Source of the DNA: JACKLD01 sp049297695
GTDB lineage: Bacteria; Pseudomonadota; Alphaproteobacteria; UBA2136; UBA6156
Length of the DNA: 8,350 nt
Reading direction: 5' to 3'
NCBI GenBank assembly: GCA_049297695.1
Contig: JBAQUT010000026.1
Location: 1-8,350, forward strand
A program made the translations under genes and the position numbers. The notes under the pieces were generated by a model that worked only from the letters and a program-made list of their open reading frames with translations, was not told the origin of the DNA and did no database searches. Below, one piece after another: positions 5,222 to 8,350 of this stretch. The first letter of the stretch is position 1. Each line of letters opens with the position of its first letter.

Positions 5222-5629
5222 ATGTCCCGCACAGCTGCAACTTTTACCGTAATTGCCCAAATTGCCGCGTCCAGCAGCGCTTTTGGACAGCCCCTTTCAG
5301 GTCCTCAATGTACGGCAATGAAAGCTGCTACGCTTGAATGCCTTAACGGTATAAACACTGGCAAAGTATCTCATGACATATGCTTGGCTCGTACAAATAC
5401 TTACATTGCTGTTATGGGGGCTATTATAAAAGCTCCAAGCGCAGAAGATATTGCTCAGATGCAAAAATTATCCAATGATAAAGCATTTTTAGCCTTATCT
5501 CAGGCCTGTTTAGGTGAACAAATGAAATTTATGGATGACGCTATAAACCAGTTTAAAAAACTTCGGGATGATTTGAAGTCTCCCCAACCTTCCACTTGCA
5601 CACCCGGCCAAACCTGCCCTCGCGGTTAG
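5222..5629 (+). CDS. Small exported protein with six cysteines, unknown function
   Basis: I do not recognise this 135-residue protein. Residues 1-22 look like a signal peptide (an Arg near the start, a short hydrophobic stretch, and Ser-Ala-Phe-Gly before Gln23), so export to the periplasm or outside is likely, though the positive region is weak. Six cysteines remain in the mature part (GPQC, LEC, DIC, QAC, STC, QTC), suggesting up to three disulfides. Residues about 77-117 look helical, with a charged KFMDDAINQFKKLRDDLK stretch, and the tail is Pro/Thr/Cys-rich. AAGGAG seven bases upstream supports the start. The gene is AT-rich and lacks the strong C bias of topA and the peptidase, suggesting separate origin. 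Its stop overlaps that of the convergent peptidase gene by four bases. Confidence 0.7.
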   Translation: MSRTAATFTVIAQIAASSSAFGQPLSGPQCTAMKAATLECLNGINTGKVSHDICLARTNTYIAVMGAIIKAPSAEDIAQMQKLSNDKAFLALSQACLGEQMKFMDDAINQFKKLRDDLKSPQPSTCTPGQTCPRG

Positions 5630-7002
5630 ATCTTTCCAACCCCCTCCAAAAACAACCCCCACACCATCATCCCCTTCTTCAACTGCCCAAGGTCGTACTT
5701 CTCGTTGGGGGCATGCAGGTCGTCATCCCCTAAGCCAAAACCCAACAACAGAACAGGCCTGTTCAAAGTTGCCTGAAACGCCGCCGCAATGGGGATGCTC
5801 CCGCCCTCCCGCATAGGCACAGGCGCCACGCCATACACCGCCTCCATGGCCGCACGGGCCGCCACCATCATCGGGTCATCCCACGCCGTCATCATGCCTT
5901 GTCCGGCGGAAAGCACCTTCATTTCCATGCGATGCCCCGCGGGCAACACGCGCCGCAAGGCAGCCTCCAGCCACCCCGCTACGGGCGCAGGGTTCAGGTT
6001 GGGCGGCAACCGAAGGCTCACCTTGGCCGTGGCTTGGGCAGGTATCACGGTTTTAGCACCTTCTCCCACAAACCCGCCTTTTATCCCATGCACTTCCAAC
6101 GTGGGGTACAGCCCCCTCCGCGCATAAGGCGAAACCTCGTTCATCCCTACCAGTTCCCCCACCCCCATCTCGTCTTTCAAGGTTTGGGTGTAGTTCAAGG
6201 GGTCGGCCTTCCAAAACGCCTGCTCATCCGCCGTCGCCACAGGCACCGCCGCCATAAGTTCGGGGATATGAATCACCCCATCCTCCCCCTTCAGCTTGGC
6301 TACCATCAGCGCCAAGGCATGCAAGGGGTTGGGGGCCACACCGCCGTAATGGCCGCTGTGCAAATCGGTTTTGGCCCCGCGCACGGTTATCTCGGTGTAA
6401 ACCAGCCCGCGCAAACTGCTGCAAATGCTGGGCTGGGTGGGGCCCACCATGCTGGTGTCGCACACCATCACGGCATCGCACGCCAGTTCCGCCCCGTGGC
6501 TCCGCACATAAGCATCCACGGCTTCACCACCCGTTTCTTCCTCGTGCTCCACCACAATTTTCACATTCAGCGGAATCTCGCCATACACCGCCTTCAGCGC
6601 CCGCAACGCCCCCAGCCACACCATGCACTGACCTTTGTCGTCGTTGGCTCCACGGGCATAAAGCTTCCCGTTCCGAATCTCCGGTTCAAACGGCGCACTC
6701 ACCCATTCATTCAGCGGATCCACAGGTTGCACATCCCCATGCCCATAAATCACCACGGTGGGTTTATCGGGGTACGGGCAACGGCTGGCCACCACCAAGG
6801 GCAAGCCCTCCGTTTCCACTACCGCCGCATCGTCAAACCCAAGGTCACGCAAGGTATCCCGCATCCACGCAACTGCTTTCCGCACATCGCCATGGTGCTC
6901 CGGCAGCGCCGAAATACTCGGTATCCGCAACCAAGCCTTCAAATCTTCCACGCAAGCCTCAAACCCCTGCTCCACCGCCGTGCGCACATCCAGCTTGGTC
7001 AT
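5626..7002 (-). CDS. M20 family metallo-dipeptidase
   Basis: This 458-residue enzyme belongs to the M20 zinc peptidases, closest in pattern to the cytosolic dipeptidase (carnosinase/DUG1-like) branch, which cleaves dipeptides or similar amides. Zinc-site motifs are intact: H88 and D90 in GHGDVQPVD, the bridging Asp in GANDDKGQ (120-122), the catalytic Glu pair in EHEEETGG (152-159), D182 in VCDTSM, and H430 in DLHAPNEKYDL. HSGHYGG (215-221) begins the lid domain that supplies a dimer-partner histidine. I chose ATG 7002, preceded at seven bases by GGTGGAG (7016-7010) inside the last pyrH codons; an in-frame start 20 codons upstream would overlap pyrH and is not conserved-looking. The four-base gap to pyrH implies one operon. 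The substrate is not defined. Confidence 0.92.
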   Translation of the reverse strand: MTKLDVRTAVEQGFEACVEDLKAWLRIPSISALPEHHGDVRKAVAWMRDTLRDLGFDDAAVVETEGLPLVVASRCPYPDKPTVVIYGHGDVQPVDPLNEWVSAPFEPEIRNGKLYARGANDDKGQCMVWLGALRALKAVYGEIPLNVKIVVEHEEETGGEAVDAYVRSHGAELACDAVMVCDTSMVGPTQPSICSSLRGLVYTEITVRGAKTDLHSGHYGGVAPNPLHALALMVAKLKGEDGVIHIPELMAAVPVATADEQAFWKADPLNYTQTLKDEMGVGELVGMNEVSPYARRGLYPTLEVHGIKGGFVGEGAKTVIPAQATAKVSLRLPPNLNPAPVAGWLEAALRRVLPAGHRMEMKVLSAGQGMMTAWDDPMMVAARAAMEAVYGVAPVPMREGGSIPIAAAFQATLNRPVLLLGFGLGDDDLHAPNEKYDLGQLKKGMMVWGLFLEGVGKI

Positions 7003-7006
7003 GGCC

Positions 7007-7747
7007 CTACTCCACCAACGTATGTTTGGCCTTGCCACGCAAAGCATCCACAATGCTGCCAACCTCGCACACCATCAGCGGCAGTTTGTGCTCGCGGCAC
7101 AACGCAATGGCCGCCCCGTCCATCACCTTCAAGTCTTGCACCAACACGTCTTTGTACGTCACGCGGGCCAAATGCTTGGCTTTTTTGTCCTTCTTGGGGT
7201 CGGCGGTGTAAATGCCGTCTACCTTGCTGGCCTTAATCAACACGTCGGCGCCAATCTCAATGGCGCGCAACGCCCCCGCACTGTCGGTGGTGAAAAACGG
7301 GTTCCCCGTCCCCGCCGCAAAAATAATCAACCGCCCTTTTTCCATGTGGCGCATGGCACGGCGCCGAATGTACGGCTCGCACATGGCAAACACGCTCACC
7401 GCACTCATCACGCGGGTGTCCACCCCCTTGCCTTCCAACACGCTTTGCAAGGCCAAGGCGTTAATAACCGTCGCCAGCATCCCCATCTGGTGCGCCTGCG
7501 CGGGCGCAATGCCCGTTTTGGCCACTTCGGCCCCCCGTATCATGTTGCCGCCGCCAATCACCACAGCCACTTGCACACCGGCCTTTTGCAACGCCTTCAA
7601 CTCGTCGGCAATGTCCTCAATGGCATGAACATCCAAAATCTCGTGGTCATGGCCCTTCTTCAGCCCCTCCAACCCCGCCAACCGCTCGCCACTCACCTTC
7701 ACCAACACCCGCTTGTAGGGCAACTTGCCAGTTATTTTCTTCGCCAT
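7007..7747 (-). CDS. pyrH: Uridylate kinase (UMP kinase)
   Basis: PyrH phosphorylates UMP to UDP with ATP, an essential step of pyrimidine nucleotide synthesis, and works as a cytosolic hexamer. The 246-residue product shows the amino-acid-kinase-fold motifs: LVKVSGERL at 15-23, the glycine-rich VIGGGNMIRG at 63-72, QMGMLATVINALALQ at 87-101, AAGTGNPFFTTDSA at 144-157, and IKASKVDGIYTADP at 171-184. The residue before QMGM is His86, where the family usually has Asp (AD-x-MGMLAT). The ribosome binding site is a perfect AGGAGG (7760-7755), seven bases from the ATG, but it lies in a terminator-like hairpin. In proteobacteria pyrH normally sits between tsf and frr; here an orphan gene precedes it and a peptidase gene follows four bases after its stop. 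Confidence 0.97.
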   Translation of the reverse strand: MAKKITGKLPYKRVLVKVSGERLAGLEGLKKGHDHEILDVHAIEDIADELKALQKAGVQVAVVIGGGNMIRGAEVAKTGIAPAQAHQMGMLATVINALALQSVLEGKGVDTRVMSAVSVFAMCEPYIRRRAMRHMEKGRLIIFAAGTGNPFFTTDSAGALRAIEIGADVLIKASKVDGIYTADPKKDKKAKHLARVTYKDVLVQDLKVMDGAAIALCREHKLPLMVCEVGSIVDALRGKAKHTLVE

Positions 7748-7775
7748 AAAAAAGCCTCCTATTTGAAAGGAGGCT
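7748..7775 (-). terminator. Terminator hairpin that also holds the pyrH ribosome binding site
   Basis: On the minus strand AGCCTCCT (7775-7768) pairs perfectly with AGGAGGCT (7760-7753) around a seven-base loop, and a run of six T (counting the last stem base) leads straight into the pyrH ATG. It starts 20 bases after the orphan gene's stop, so it is a good rho-independent terminator for it. The right arm contains AGGAGG, so the same structure can hide the pyrH start from ribosomes. Confidence 0.8.
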
Positions 7776-7795
7776 GATAGATTTACACCAAAAGG

Positions 7796-8299
7796 TCAAG
7801 CCGTGCGGGTGTTATCTGCTCGAACAATATAGTCATCGGGGTCAATCATAGCTTCAGCTTCTCGAAACAATACGGCGTCAGCCATCACACGAGGATGTCC
7901 ATTGTGATAAGCCCAACGAAGTTTAAACCGACGCTCCAAATTTTCCTCCGTCACTCTCGCAATCAAAACTTTATCATCAAACGTATAAGGCGAACTTGTT
8001 AAGGATAAAAATGTTTGAATCGTTCCAATTCTGTCTGTCTTCATAAACTTACGCCCCGCTTCAACTATGGCTGACGAACGCCCATAAGGAAGAAGAAACA
8101 CTCCAATATAGGCACCATCCCACGTCCAATATGCCGAGTTTTTATATGTCGCGTCAGGTTTATCAAAAGCCAACTCCCCATTGCTCGTCATCCAATGAAC
8201 AGCTTTACCGTTTTCACTCCCATGAACCAACGCAGGAACTAAATGTTTCATCTCCCAAGCCAAGTGTTGAGGGACATCTTTTTTCACAGGGTACGTCAT
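7796..8299 (-). CDS. Hypothetical protein, unrecognised
   Basis: I do not recognise this 167-residue protein. No signal peptide or membrane segment is evident, so it is probably cytosolic. It is notably rich in aromatic residues (WEMKH, VHWM, YWTWDGAY, LRWAYHN), with a Lys/Arg-rich middle and an acidic C-terminal part (IDPDDY). The start is uncertain. ATG 8299 has AAGGA eight bases upstream and is preferred; ATG 8308, three codons earlier, overlaps that site and would have no ribosome binding site. A TATACT (8332-8327) could be the -10; its -35 would fall outside the window. The gene is AT-rich, lacks the C-over-G bias of its neighbours, and stands where tsf often lies, suggesting an insertion next to pyrH. 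A terminator follows directly. Confidence 0.7.
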   Translation of the reverse strand: MTYPVKKDVPQHLAWEMKHLVPALVHGSENGKAVHWMTSNGELAFDKPDATYKNSAYWTWDGAYIGVFLLPYGRSSAIVEAGRKFMKTDRIGTIQTFLSLTSSPYTFDDKVLIARVTEENLERRFKLRWAYHNGHPRVMADAVLFREAEAMIDPDDYIVRADNTRTA

Positions 8300-8326
8300 A
8301 TCAAACATCCTTCTAGTTTACTTACA

Positions 8327-8332
8327 AGTATA
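8327..8332 (-). promoter_or_regulatory. Putative -10 element of the orphan gene upstream of pyrH
   Basis: TATACT on the minus strand matches the -10 consensus in five of six places. It lies 27 bases before ATG 8299 and would give a short leader that includes the AAGGA ribosome binding site. The -35 region is at or beyond the window edge, so the promoter cannot be completed. Confidence 0.35.
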
Positions 8333-8350
8333 CCTAACACATCCGCCCCC

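Noticed and set aside
7003..7062. 20-codon N-terminal extension of the M20 peptidase
   Set aside because: It would overlap pyrH, has no ribosome site, and the family-like sequence begins after the ATG at 7002, which has GGTGGAG upstream.
5899..7236. Plus-strand open frame of 445 codons opposite the M20 peptidase
   Set aside because: The minus-strand frame has every M20 catalytic motif; the plus product is His/Pro/Gln-rich and has no support.
6758..7777. Plus-strand open frame of 339 codons opposite pyrH
   Set aside because: Shadow of pyrH, whose motifs are complete on the minus strand.

Overview
The window looks like chromosomal DNA of a Gram-negative bacterium, most probably an alphaproteobacterium. 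The support is an L34-type rpmH, rnpA and yidD, a membrane-anchored class I cytochrome c of the c552/CycM kind, a long topA with three C-terminal zinc ribbons, and pyrH. The lineage is inferred from protein character only; no marker here fixes the genus. The + strand is strikingly rich in C over G across most of the window, even where the gene lies on the minus strand. This fits replication-strand asymmetry with the minus strand as the leading strand.

Layout from left to right. At 1-530 lie yidD (cut by the window edge) and rnpA on the minus strand, overlapping as ATGA. At 545-997 a stand-alone receiver-domain protein lies on the plus strand, wedged between rnpA and rpmH, which are usually adjacent. 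rnpA and the receiver gene share a compact, mirror-symmetric putative promoter, and a bidirectional terminator closes the receiver gene and rpmH (1044-1184, minus). At 1351-1878 is the cytochrome c. At 2078-2650 is a pilin-like membrane protein with a heptanucleotide tandem repeat near its 5' end. The gaps on either side of it each carry the same two-part palindromic repeat. At 2867-5164 is topA. At 5222-5629 is a small exported six-cysteine protein, converging on a minus-strand pyrH/M20-peptidase pair (7747 to 5626). At 7796-8299 (minus) is an unrecognised 167-residue protein. Its terminator hairpin also contains the Shine-Dalgarno sequence of pyrH.

Two themes run through the window. First, three genes (the receiver, the six-cysteine protein and the last orphan) are more AT-rich and lack the strong C-over-G bias. 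They sit between ordinary housekeeping genes, as expected for later insertions. Second, translation starts are of two kinds. rpmH, the cytochrome, the six-cysteine gene, the peptidase and pyrH have clear Shine-Dalgarno sequences. rnpA, the receiver, the pilin-like gene and topA lack one, and a -10-like element ends only 6-7 bases before their ATG, suggesting leaderless mRNAs.

Functionally the housekeeping genes cover ribosome and tRNA processing (rpmH, rnpA), membrane protein insertion (yidD), electron transfer, DNA supercoiling (topA), pyrimidine nucleotide synthesis (pyrH) and dipeptide breakdown. I see no CRISPR array, tRNA, rRNA, transposase or recognisable defence system. No gap between genes exceeds about 220 bases.
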